Assembly: GCF_900113435.1 (NCBI RefSeq)
Contig: NZ_FOPG01000002.1
Coordinates: 186,001 to 250,000 of the forward strand
From: Sulfitobacter dubius
Lineage (GTDB): Bacteria; Pseudomonadota; Alphaproteobacteria; Rhodobacterales; Rhodobacteraceae
Direction: 5' to 3'
Length of the DNA stretch: 64,000 nucleotides
Shown piece by piece: positions 27,701-34,529 of this stretch; position 1 is the stretch's first letter, and each line of letters starts with the position of its first letter. The position numbers and the translations under genes were made by a program. The notes beneath the pieces were generated by a model, which was not told where the DNA came from, ran no database searches, and saw nothing but the letters and a program-made list of their open reading frames with translations.

Positions 27701-27979
27701 CTCGCCCCCGATAAGGCGGATCAGGATGCCCTTGGCCCCGGTCAGCGTCTGTTCGATGTAGTTGTCGACCGAGGCCGGGTGCCGCAGCGCCACGAGGTTG
27801 CACAGCCGCAGCGAGGGCAGCTTGCCCTCCTTGCCGCCGCCGCGATGCCAGCCTGCCGCGAAAGCCCCAAGGTCACTGTCGGAAAACGACAGCACCACCA
27901 GATCAGCGGGCGTTTGACCCGGATCATAGGGGGTGTCGGTATCCTCCAACCCGTGGCTTTCGCGAAAGACGACATGCAT
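24737..27979 (-). CDS. cobN: Cobaltochelatase large subunit CobN
   Basis: This 1080-residue ATP-dependent cobalt chelatase subunit inserts Co(II) into hydrogenobyrinate a,c-diamide. Conserved blocks include IRLIGGENYWPYG near the N-terminus, VHVGAHGTLEWLPGKAVAL in the middle and an MRHGFRGAAEVA region near the C-terminus. It is shorter than the P. denitrificans enzyme (about 1275 residues), the difference being mostly N-terminal. The partner subunits CobS and CobT are not in this window. It is preceded by cobW with a 6-nt gap and coupled to cobG. Confidence 0.95.
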   Translation of the reverse strand: MHVVFRESHGLEDTDTPYDPGQTPADLVVLSFSDSDLGAFAAGWHRGGGKEGKLPSLRLCNLVALRHPASVDNYIEQTLTGAKGILIRLIGGENYWPYGIMQVQDFARRNDIALAVLPADGREDPGLDAHSTLPVSTIRRLAHLCDAGGPVAAQAALAQMALAAGFYAGPVMGTKTVPDCGYYAPDQGVVSFADVAGDTVAVTFYRSYLLAADTAPVDALIRALRAAGLNAIGLFVPSLKSDPARSFLDDALAAMKPVAIVNATAFSGRGDDGTSPLDAPGCPVFQVALSTARRRDWDESERGLSPADLAMHVVLPEVDGRIFGGVVSFKSPGKRDPDLQYSRFAHRAEEARIEAVVARVLGWQRLAQSPAAERKLALVLSTYPGRGDQLAHAVGLDALASVEDMLMRLAGEGYSVTPQIGFGRSLTEQRISWPLADYRAALASLPQALRDDLAQAWGQAEDDPLAQDGAFHFAAQACGNALVALQPERGDLTDREDSYHDLARTPRHSYVAFYLWLRAQGHHALVHVGAHGTLEWLPGKAVALSNDCWPEALTGDLPVIYPFIVNDPGEAAQAKRRIGAVTLGHLPPPLKDSETPEGLLRLERLLDEYSTADGLDPSRRDRLVDTIRAEAQAAGVEDDLGLDAASSSAEALTRIDAFVCDIKESQYGDGLHIFGAGEGEWDGLLTALAGRRVTAGPSGSPYRGRSDVLPTGRNLYAVDPRGVPSRAAHAQGVKLAEELLRRHLQDNGDWPRGLVIDLWGSATMRTAGEEVAMAMHLAGLAPKWDDGSERVSGFEVLPLTLLDRPRIDVTLRISGLFRDVFPGLGQIFEAGAAALTEREEAPDMNPYLTRTPRVFGPKPGLYGVNMEAALQDYSDAGRAAAGEAWLSGSEWAINSKGEAHQDRAALEAQLHRADGFAHVQDLAESDILLASDYASHEGGFAAAMAHLGAQKPAMYHLDHTRAGSPRARSMPEEIARVVRARAANPGWASGMMRHGFRGAAEVAATLDNLAAFAHLTREVPAHLFDLYFDATLGRDDLVAFMEAENPAALQAMRDRFAALREAGLWVTRRNSISAALDGVE

Positions 27980-27985
27980 GCGCGG

Positions 27986-29020
27986 TTAGGCTCCCAATAC
28001 GTCGCGGATCGCGGCGAGATTGATGTCGTCATGTTCAGCGATGACCACCAAATGCCCCGCGCGCGGATCACTGCCCCAAGGGCGGTCGAACTGCTGACGC
28101 ACCCGCGCGCCCACGGCCTGCACCAACAGGCGCATCGGCTTGCCCTCGACCGCGACATAGCCCTTCACGCGCAGGATGTTCTGCTCGCGCGCGAGCCGCT
28201 CGATCGAGGCGACCAGCGCATCGACATCCGCCACTTCCGGCATCGGGATCACCACGGTTTCGAAATCGTCATGCTCGTGATCGTCGTGGCCATCATGATG
28301 CGAGGGGCGCGCGGCGAGATCGTCTTCGGCAGCGGCGTTGAGGCCCAGCACGACCTTGGGATCAATCACGCCTTCGGTCATCTCAAGGATCGGGATCTCA
28401 CGCGGGCTTTCGTCTTCGATCACCTTGCGGGCTTTGGCAAGCCCATCGGGACCGGCCAAATCGGCCTTGGACATCAAGATGATATCGGCGCAGGAGATTT
28501 GATCTTCGAATACCTCAGAGAGCGGGGTTTCGTGGTCGAGGCTGTCATCGGCCAGACGCTGCGCATCTACCGCAGCGACATCAGCGGCGAAAGTGCCCGC
28601 CGCCACGGCCTCGGCATCGGCCAGCGCGATCACGCCATCGACGGTGATCTTCGAGCGGATCGCGGGCCAGTCAAAGGCCTTAAGCAGCGGTTTCGGCAGG
28701 GCCAGCCCTGAGGTTTCGATCAAGATGTGATCAGGGCGGGTCGGCAGGGCCATCAGCGCTTCGATGGTCGGAATAAAGTCATCTGCCACGGTGCAGCAGA
28801 TGCAGCCATTGGCCAGCTCGACGATGTTTTCAGCCGGGCAATCCTCAATGGCGCAGGATTTCAGGATGTCGCCATCCACGCCCACGGTGCCGAACTCATT
28901 GACCAGAACGGCAAGGCGACGTCCGCCTGCATTGGTCATCAGGTGGCGGATCAGCGTGGTTTTACCTGACCCGAGAAAGCCGGTGATGACGGTAACGGGA
29001 ATTTTGGCGAGATCGCTCAT
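27986..29020 (-). CDS. cobW: CobW family GTP-binding metallochaperone
   Basis: This 344-residue COG0523 GTPase is thought to deliver Co(II) to CobN. The P-loop GFLGSGKT is at 14-21, the GCICC metal-binding motif near 70, and a His/Asp-rich loop HHDGHDDHEHDD near 240 probably binds metal. I chose ATG 29020, which forms ATGA with the DUF1636 stop. It lies directly before cobN, as in classical cobalamin operons. The assignment as cobW rather than another COG0523 member rests on this context. Confidence 0.93.
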   Translation of the reverse strand: MSDLAKIPVTVITGFLGSGKTTLIRHLMTNAGGRRLAVLVNEFGTVGVDGDILKSCAIEDCPAENIVELANGCICCTVADDFIPTIEALMALPTRPDHILIETSGLALPKPLLKAFDWPAIRSKITVDGVIALADAEAVAAGTFAADVAAVDAQRLADDSLDHETPLSEVFEDQISCADIILMSKADLAGPDGLAKARKVIEDESPREIPILEMTEGVIDPKVVLGLNAAAEDDLAARPSHHDGHDDHEHDDFETVVIPMPEVADVDALVASIERLAREQNILRVKGYVAVEGKPMRLLVQAVGARVRQQFDRPWGSDPRAGHLVVIAEHDDINLAAIRDVLGA

Positions 29021-29391
29021 GAGGAAGGCTCCTGCGGCAGGGTCAAAGGGGGGATACGCGCAAGGCTTTGCTTGCGAAAGATGACCGGGCGTTCGCGCCA
29101 TGGCACCAGCCCGTCTTGGGTGGCGGCATAGGCGGCGGCTCCGGCAAGGATGTCGGCGGCGTCTTCCTTGGTCAAGCGGCCATAGACATAGGACCATTTG
29201 CCCGGCGCAGACAGCGCCACGGCGGCCCCCTGCGAACAGGCGGAAAGACATTGCACCGGCACGATGGTCACGCCCTCGGGCGCGCCTGCGGCGTCGAGGG
29301 CGGCGTGAAGCTGCGCGCCGGGGCGCGGGGCGTCTTCCTCCAGCACCTCACCGGCGCGGCAGGTCATGCAGACATGTAGAGTTGCGCTCAT
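29017..29391 (-). CDS. DUF1636 family Cys-rich protein (copy 2)
   Basis: This 124-residue protein has a CMTC pair at 8-11, a CLSAC (CxxxC) pair near 48-52 and the APGKWSYVYGRL segment. It is thus a diverged paralogue of the 100-residue DUF1636 protein between cobA and cobF. Its C-terminal 35 residues are an extension (ending PPLTLPQEPSS). It overlaps cobW by 4 nt. The family is called metal-binding and resembles thioredoxin-like ferredoxins; function is unproven. Placement beside cobW/cobN suggests cobalt handling or redox support. The 72-nt gap upstream holds only an imperfect GC-rich hairpin. Confidence 0.8.
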   Translation of the reverse strand: MSATLHVCMTCRAGEVLEEDAPRPGAQLHAALDAAGAPEGVTIVPVQCLSACSQGAAVALSAPGKWSYVYGRLTKEDAADILAGAAAYAATQDGLVPWRERPVIFRKQSLARIPPLTLPQEPSS

Positions 29392-29463
29392 TGATCTTGT
29401 CCCATCGGGTTATGCGTGCCGGGTATGCGCTCCGGCGCGCTATGAAAAGGGGAAGCGGGGCGA

Positions 29464-29961
29464 TTATTCAACTGTCAGCACCTCGCGCGCGGTAATCGGC
29501 GCACCGTTTACCGCCAAGGGGCGGTGGTCATTGGCGTTAAGCGTGACCTCTACCGTGACCTCGCCTTTGGGCAGATTGGGCAGATGCAGCCATGGGCCGT
29601 AGAGCCGCCCGATCTTGGCACCGTTGACATAGACATGGGCATGGCCCTCGCCCGGTTGGTTGTCCCCGCTGGCGTTTTGCGGGGCAAAGGCGAAGCCGTC
29701 GGTTTCCACGAAAAGGTTATGGCCTGACATTGGGTCAGGTGTCACGCGGACCGCGAGGCTGGGGGCGTCTTCGGCGGCGAGGGCGATGGGTTGGCCGTGC
29801 ATCCGCGCGTGGTCTGCGCCGCCGTGGTCCATCCCGCCATGGGCGGCAGAGTCGCCATGGTCATGGCCGTCGAAGGTCACCCCGTTGCTTGCGGCGATGG
29901 CAAAACCGATGCCACCGCCAAAGACCAACCCGATGGCGAAAAGCGCCAGTGATCTGTCCAT
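29464..29961 (-). CDS. His-rich exported protein of the cobalt locus, function unknown
   Basis: This 165-residue protein has an N-terminal hydrophobic signal or anchor (LALFAIGLVFGGGIGFAIA). A striking histidine/aspartate-rich linker follows at about 30-57 (HDHGDSAAHGGMDHGGADH). The folded domain after it contains GHAHVYVNGAKIGRLYGPWLHL and an NDHRPLAVNG segment. It looks like a periplasmic or membrane-tethered metal-binding protein; I do not recognise a named family. It starts 11 nt after cbtA ends, so it is almost certainly co-expressed with the cobalt transporter. I infer a role in cobalt capture or sensing. Copper or nickel binding cannot be excluded. Confidence 0.72.
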   Translation of the reverse strand: MDRSLALFAIGLVFGGGIGFAIAASNGVTFDGHDHGDSAAHGGMDHGGADHARMHGQPIALAAEDAPSLAVRVTPDPMSGHNLFVETDGFAFAPQNASGDNQPGEGHAHVYVNGAKIGRLYGPWLHLPNLPKGEVTVEVTLNANDHRPLAVNGAPITAREVLTVE

Positions 29962-29972
29962 CCTGACCTCCC

Positions 29973-30656
29973 TCAGGCGCTGCGCGCGCCCTCACGTTGC
30001 CAAAAGAACCCGGCGAAACTGCCCAGGAGCACCCATGCGGCAAGGCCGATGCCAAGCGCCCGAGCGGCGAATAGTGCGCCGATTTCGGTGGGCACCGGGC
30101 CGCTAAAGCTGTCGGGTTCCGGTGCGCCGACGACATGCGGGGCCATCAGCAGCACCGCCGCGCCGATCCACGCGCCCCAGCCAGTGCCAAAGGCCAGCAG
30201 CCAGAGCGCCACCAGCGCCGCCCCGGCGGTGGCGAACCACCAGATCTGCCGTGAGGTGATGTCTGCGGCGGCCACGCCGGGCACCTCGGGCGCAAGGCTG
30301 AACCCCGGTGCGAGGTGGAAGGCCACGAAGCCCGCCACCCCCCAAAGGATGCCCCAGCGGCCATCAATCACCGCACCGCGCTCTTCGCCAAGGCTCATCG
30401 CGGCGAGCAGGATTAGCGCATAGGCGGTATAGGTCAACATGGTGAAAATCAGGCTCAGCCCATCGCGTACGGCATCGAAACCGGGCAGATCGGGGTGCGC
30501 AGATACGGCGTCCGCACCAAAATGCACCAGCGCGCCAGTCTCATAAAGCTCGGCATGAAGCAGCACGGGCTGCACGAAATAGAGTTGTAGCAGGCCGGTC
30601 AGCAAACCGGCAGAGGCCCCTGCAAAGAGGGCGGAAGTCAGAAAACGTGAAAACAT
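29973..30656 (-). CDS. cbtA: CbtA family cobalt transporter subunit
   Basis: This 227-residue protein has about five to six membrane segments. The N-terminal part (FAGASAGLLTGLLQLYFVQPVLLHAELYE) and the FHLAPGFSLAPEVPG element match CbtA, the membrane subunit of a predicted B12-regulated cobalt transporter. The start has AAGGATC upstream. It is separated from cbtB by 215 nt containing a strong intrinsic terminator, so its expression relative to cbtB may be reduced or separately promoted. Transport by CbtAB is predicted from genome context in the literature. Confidence 0.9.
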   Translation of the reverse strand: MFSRFLTSALFAGASAGLLTGLLQLYFVQPVLLHAELYETGALVHFGADAVSAHPDLPGFDAVRDGLSLIFTMLTYTAYALILLAAMSLGEERGAVIDGRWGILWGVAGFVAFHLAPGFSLAPEVPGVAAADITSRQIWWFATAGAALVALWLLAFGTGWGAWIGAAVLLMAPHVVGAPEPDSFSGPVPTEIGALFAARALGIGLAAWVLLGSFAGFFWQREGARSA

Positions 30657-30811
30657 CGCAATGATCCTTGGATGCGAAATGATACTCAGCGCCGCGCGAA
30701 ACGCGGACCGAGGACATTACCCAGCCTCAAGATGTGCCAAAGCCCTCCCGACGCAGCGAACGGCGGGCGCGGGCAAAACAGCGAAAGGCAGGCATTGATA
30801 GAAAGGCAGAA

Positions 30812-30845
30812 TCAAAAATAACCGGACTGCGTGATGGCAGCCCGG
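30812..30845 (-). terminator. Intrinsic terminator between cbtB and cbtA
   Basis: Read on the minus strand, CCGGGCTGC and GCAGTCCGG form a 9-bp stem with one G-U pair around a CATCAC loop, followed by TTATTTTTGATT. This is a classical Rho-independent terminator 27 nt past the cbtB stop. It should end many transcripts that begin at the riboswitch before they reach cbtA. Confidence 0.75.
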
Positions 30846-30871
30846 ACCCCTGTGAAACCGAACACGGGCGC

Positions 30872-31042
30872 TTAGTGGCAGGGAAAGCCTGTCGCGTGGC
30901 GCACGTCATGGGCGGCATCATGCAGTGCTGCGGCCTGCACATGGCCGGTCAGCGCCATCAAAGCCACACCCAATACGGCGGCAAACAGCGCCGGTACGAG
31001 TTTGCTGCGCGTGGCACCGGCGGTCTTAATCATTGTCGTCAT
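30872..31042 (-). CDS. cbtB: CbtB family cobalt transporter subunit
   Basis: This 56-residue protein has a single membrane segment (about 15-33) and the diagnostic C-terminal histidine motif HDAAHDVRHATGFPCH, the CbtB metal-binding tail. I chose ATG 31042 because AAGGAG lies 7 nt upstream; the ATG two codons earlier is only 1 nt from that site. CbtB pairs with CbtA in predicted cobalt uptake. A cobalamin riboswitch ends 48 nt upstream, so expression should fall when B12 is plentiful. Confidence 0.9.
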   Translation of the reverse strand: MTTMIKTAGATRSKLVPALFAAVLGVALMALTGHVQAAALHDAAHDVRHATGFPCH

Positions 31043-31089
31043 CTTCATTCTCCTTACCGTCACACCCGACGGCATCTAGCGTTTCATTT

Positions 31090-31279
31090 GCTTGGCAGGT
31101 CTCCTGGCTCGCGGGTCGTGGCCTTTGCCCGCCTTCCCCGTCCAAAAGGACAAGTGGCACGAGGGGCATTGGCTCACCGCTTACAGTCGCGGGGGCGGCT
31201 TCGGCTTCGGGGTCTTGCGACCCCTTACTGAATTCCCTTTTCGGTCCCACACCCAAAGGCGCTTTTCGGGACACCAAGC
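31090..31279 (-). promoter_or_regulatory. Cobalamin riboswitch
   Basis: On the minus strand the region reads as a full adenosylcobalamin-class element. Closing helix P1 is GCTTGG (31274-31279) with CCAAGC (31090-31095). Within it are the GAAGCCG...GCGACTG core with TAAGCGGTGAGCC, a B12-box-like GCCACTTG near 31152-31159, GGGGAAGGCGGGC, and GACCCGCGAGCCAGGAGACCTGCC split over the 3' side. It controls cbtB directly. A short hairpin (CCGTC/GACGG) lies between the aptamer and the AAGGAG of cbtB, so control at translation initiation is plausible; no terminator is seen before cbtB. Confidence 0.93.
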
Positions 31280-31458
31280 GGGTTCAATTACGCATTTTCG
31301 ACCCTTCATGACAAGCCGCATTTATTCAGTCTGGCAAAACCCTATGGCGCATACATCATCTAGTAGACAAATATGGACCAAACCCCAGCATGCCGGTTGA
31401 CCCAAAAGCCACGCACGAGGCACATTGTCGGCCAGTTTTAAGCGAAGGGCGGGAATTT
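31280..31458 (+). other. Intergenic region between riboswitch and LOV kinase
   Basis: This divergent, relatively AT-rich spacer must hold the promoters of the riboswitch transcript (leftward) and of the LOV kinase (rightward). Leftward, TTGTCA (minus strand, 31309-31314) with GTAATT 17 nt further is a possible but weak sigma-70-type promoter. On the plus strand I see no convincing promoter. AAGGGCGGG serves as ribosome site for ATG 31459. No other gene or repeat is visible. Confidence 0.45.
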
Positions 31459-32469
31459 ATGAACGATAAGACGGTCTCCGCCGGTCGCCCCACCCTGACC
31501 GATGACGTTCTGGGCAAGGTTGTGCGCTACGCCCGCTTGCCGCTGTGTATCACCGACCCGACCCTGCCGGACAACCCCATCGTCTATGTTAATGAGGCTT
31601 TCACCGATCTCACCGGCTATGGTTTAGAAGAGATCGTCGGCCAGAACTGCCGCTTCTTGCAAGGGCCGGAGACGACACCCGAGAGCGTCGAGATGGTGCG
31701 CGAGATCCTTGAGGGCCGCCGGGTCGACACAGTTGGAATCGTGAACTACCGCAAGGATGGAAGCCGCTTTCTGAACGCCCTGCAGTTAGGCCCGATCAAT
31801 GACGAAGACGGCAATCTCATCTACTTCTTCGGCTCGCAACTCGATGTCTCCGAACGCCGACGGTTAGAAAGCGAGCACCGTAAACTGGCCGATGATGAGT
31901 TGCTGCACCGCCTGCGCAATATCGTAAACGTCATGACCGCCATGGTCCGCTTGACCGCCCGGGAAGAGCCAACCCCCGGGGCTTTTGCCGACAAGGTCAT
32001 TGAGCGCCTTTCCGCATTGGGTGCTGCGCATTTCGACACGATTGGCCGCAGTGACCAGCAAGAGGTGGATTTCGAGACGTTAATGGGGCCGATCATGCGG
32101 GCCTATACCTCAGCAACCGAAGAGCAGATCACCCTCTCCGGAGACAACCCGCTGATATCGCATCGGCTTGTCTCACCCCTGACGCTGGCCCTGCATGAAC
32201 TGGCGACGAATGCGGTGAAACATGGATCGCTCAGCACGGAGAACGGGCAGGTATCGCTGGACATCGCAATCCTTCAAGCGCCTGCACGTCTGCGTTTCGT
32301 CTGGCAAGAAATCGGGGGGCCGAGGGTGACCAAATCCGACCGCGACAGCGGGTCGCGGATTATCCAATCGCTGACCCGCGCGGTCGGTGGCACTTTGCAC
32401 TATGACTGGCAGCCCGAAGGATTGATCGCCACGGCGGAATTCCCGATGACCGCCATGGCGGACGGCTGA
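31459..32469 (+). CDS. LOV-domain blue-light sensor histidine kinase, HWE family
   Basis: This 336-residue soluble protein has a LOV domain (about 20-130) with the photoactive cysteine in GQNCRFLQG (Cys64), which binds flavin covalently in light. A short linker then leads to an HWE/HisKA_2 kinase with the phospho-acceptor His150 (ELLHRLRN). The N-box histidine (LHELATNAVKHG) and the WQE element (WxE) define HWE kinases. The last ATP-binding element is GSRIIQSL. Start ATG 31459 has AAGGGCGGG upstream. No response regulator is adjacent, so it is an orphan kinase. It converges with pncB, the stops lying 3 nt apart. Confidence 0.93.
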   Translation: MNDKTVSAGRPTLTDDVLGKVVRYARLPLCITDPTLPDNPIVYVNEAFTDLTGYGLEEIVGQNCRFLQGPETTPESVEMVREILEGRRVDTVGIVNYRKDGSRFLNALQLGPINDEDGNLIYFFGSQLDVSERRRLESEHRKLADDELLHRLRNIVNVMTAMVRLTAREEPTPGAFADKVIERLSALGAAHFDTIGRSDQQEVDFETLMGPIMRAYTSATEEQITLSGDNPLISHRLVSPLTLALHELATNAVKHGSLSTENGQVSLDIAILQAPARLRFVWQEIGGPRVTKSDRDSGSRIIQSLTRAVGGTLHYDWQPEGLIATAEFPMTAMADG

Positions 32470-32472
32470 CCG

Positions 32473-33765
32473 TTAGACGATCACCTGCTGCGCGGTCTGT
32501 TCGCCCACACCGAAAACCCGCTTGTAGCGCGCGATCTCATCCGCCGGGCCCATCGCCTTGTTCGGGTTGTCCGAGAGTTTGACCGTAGGCCGCCCGTTGG
32601 CGCTGACCGCTTTGCAGACAAGGCTGAACGGCGCCAGCGCATCGTTCGGCACCAATCCGCGGAAGTCATTGGTCAGCAAGGTGCCCCAGCCGAAGGAGAC
32701 CTTGGCCTTGCCCGCGAACTGCGCATGCAACTCCTTAATTTTGTCTACGTCGAGCCCGTCGCTAAAGATCACCCGCTTGGTCGTCGGATCCTCCCCCCGC
32801 GCGCGCCACCAGTCGATGGCCGTCTGCGCCGCTGTGGCCGGATCACCGCTGTCGACGCGGATGCCGGTCCAGCCCGCCAGCCAGTCGGGCGCGTGGTCCA
32901 GAAATCCCTTGGTGCCATAGGTATCAGGCAGGATGATCCGCAGATTGCCGTCGTGTTCGTCGTGCCAATCCGACAGCACGTCGTAAGGTGCGCGGGCAAG
33001 CTCGGCATCATCATCGGCCAAGGCAGCATAGACCATCGGCAACTCATGCGCGTTCGTACCAATCGCCTCTAGCTCACGCATCATGGCAATGCGACAGTTA
33101 GAGGTGCCGGTGAACGCATTTCCCAGCCCCTCATGCATCGCCTGCACGCACCAGTCTTGCCAGAGGTACGAATGCCGCCGCCGGGTGCCAAAGTCCGCAA
33201 TCGAGAGGTTATCCACCTCGCGCAGCGCTTCGATCTTTTCCCAGACGCGGGTCATCGCGCGGGCGTAAAGCACCTGAAGCTCGAACTTGCCCATCGGGTC
33301 CAGCGCCGCGCGGCTGCGCAGCTCCATCAGCACCGCCAGCGCGGGGATCTCCCACAGCATGACCTCGTGCCACTTGCCCTCAAAGGTCAGCTCATATTGA
33401 TCGCCCTTCCGCTCCAGATGGTAGGGCGGCAGGCGCATGCCTTCGAACCACTCCATGAAATCGGGACGGAACATCTGGCGCTTGCCGTAGAAGGTATTGC
33501 CGCGCAGCCAAGTGCTTTCGCCCCGGCTGAGGCTGAGCGAGCGAATATGATCGAGTTGCTCGCGCAGCTCCCCCTCGTCGATCAGCTTGGCCAGCGGGAT
33601 GTGGGTGGAGCGGTTGATCAGGCTAAAGGTAACCTGCGTGTCCGGCTTGTTGCGAAACACCGATTGGCACATCAGCAGCTTATAGAAATCCGTGTCGATC
33701 AGCGACCGCACGATGGGGTCGATCTTCCACTTGTGGTTATAGACGCGGGTGGCGATGTCGACCAT
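32473..33765 (-). CDS. pncB: Nicotinate phosphoribosyltransferase PncB
   Basis: This 430-residue enzyme turns nicotinate and PRPP into nicotinate mononucleotide for NAD salvage. Motifs include SLIDTDFYKLLMCQSVF at the N-terminus, SIADFGTRRRHSYLWQ, FTGTSN, and IRVDSGDP near the C-terminus with FGWGTLLTND. I chose ATG 33765, preceded by AAGGAACCTCCC. The nicotinamidase gene pncA, which makes its substrate, lies 69 nt upstream on the same strand. Confidence 0.96.
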   Translation of the reverse strand: MVDIATRVYNHKWKIDPIVRSLIDTDFYKLLMCQSVFRNKPDTQVTFSLINRSTHIPLAKLIDEGELREQLDHIRSLSLSRGESTWLRGNTFYGKRQMFRPDFMEWFEGMRLPPYHLERKGDQYELTFEGKWHEVMLWEIPALAVLMELRSRAALDPMGKFELQVLYARAMTRVWEKIEALREVDNLSIADFGTRRRHSYLWQDWCVQAMHEGLGNAFTGTSNCRIAMMRELEAIGTNAHELPMVYAALADDDAELARAPYDVLSDWHDEHDGNLRIILPDTYGTKGFLDHAPDWLAGWTGIRVDSGDPATAAQTAIDWWRARGEDPTTKRVIFSDGLDVDKIKELHAQFAGKAKVSFGWGTLLTNDFRGLVPNDALAPFSLVCKAVSANGRPTVKLSDNPNKAMGPADEIARYKRVFGVGEQTAQQVIV

Positions 33766-33834
33766 GGGAGGTTCCTTATTGCATGCCCCTTCATGCCAAG
33801 GGGGCGGGCAGATGGGCAAGTGGAAAGCGGCGGC

Positions 33835-34431
33835 TCAGGCCAGCGTGACCCCGGCGGCGCGCATCCCTTCGCGGGATTGGCCAAGCGATCCGTCCAAATC
33901 AATCGCGCGGCACAGGTCTTCGCGCACATCGACCTTGAACCCAAGTTTCGCCGCATCCACTGCCGAGAAGTTCACGCAGAAATCCAGTGCCAGCCCGACC
34001 ATCGTCAGCCGTTCAATCCCGCGGGTGCGCAGGTAACCTTCAAGCCCCGTGGGGGTGCTGTGGTCATTCTCAAAAAACGCCGAATAGCTGTCGATGTCTG
34101 GATTATAGCCTTTGCGAATGATCAGATCGGCCCGGTCTGTTTGCAGATCAGGATGGAACTGCGCGCCGATGCTGCCTTGAATGCAGTGATCGGGCCAGAG
34201 CACCTGCGGGCCATAGGGCATGGTGACAACTTCATAAGGCGCATTGCCGTCATGCGAAGACGCGAATGACGAATGCCCCGCCGGGTGCCAGTCTTGCGTC
34301 AGAACAACCGCGTCAAACTCGGGCATCAGCGCATTGATGCCGCGCAAAATCTCATCGCCTTGCGGCACTTCCAGCGCGCCACAGGGGCAGAAATCATTTT
34401 GGACATCGATCACGATCAGGGCATGGGTCAT
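33835..34431 (-). CDS. pncA: Nicotinamidase PncA
   Basis: This 198-residue isochorismatase-fold hydrolase converts nicotinamide to nicotinate. The catalytic Asp9 is in IVIDVQNDFC, the metal-binding region is DWHPAGHSSF, the nucleophile Cys lies in LALDFCVNFSAVDA near 146, and the lysine is in RKGYNPDIDSYSAF. I chose ATG 34431 because AAGGAG is 7 nt upstream; the ATG two codons earlier is only 1 nt away from it. It forms an NAD salvage pair with pncB. Confidence 0.95.
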   Translation of the reverse strand: MTHALIVIDVQNDFCPCGALEVPQGDEILRGINALMPEFDAVVLTQDWHPAGHSSFASSHDGNAPYEVVTMPYGPQVLWPDHCIQGSIGAQFHPDLQTDRADLIIRKGYNPDIDSYSAFFENDHSTPTGLEGYLRTRGIERLTMVGLALDFCVNFSAVDAAKLGFKVDVREDLCRAIDLDGSLGQSREGMRAAGVTLA

Positions 34432-34529
34432 GGGCATTCTCCTTAACGAAAGGGGTAGGGCTGTGCATGGGGTAGGTCAATGGCACGCCCCGGATTGAGC
34501 TTTGCGCCCGAAGCGCTTATTTGACGCTC

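Noticed and set aside
30660..30811. An additional small gene between cbtA and the terminator
   Set aside because: No frame with a ribosome site and plausible composition was found; the stretch is best read as leader or promoter DNA for cbtA.
30900..31075. Longer CbtB with an N-terminal extension starting at 31075
   Set aside because: The extension would have no ribosome site, while AAGGAG is ideally placed for ATG 31042.
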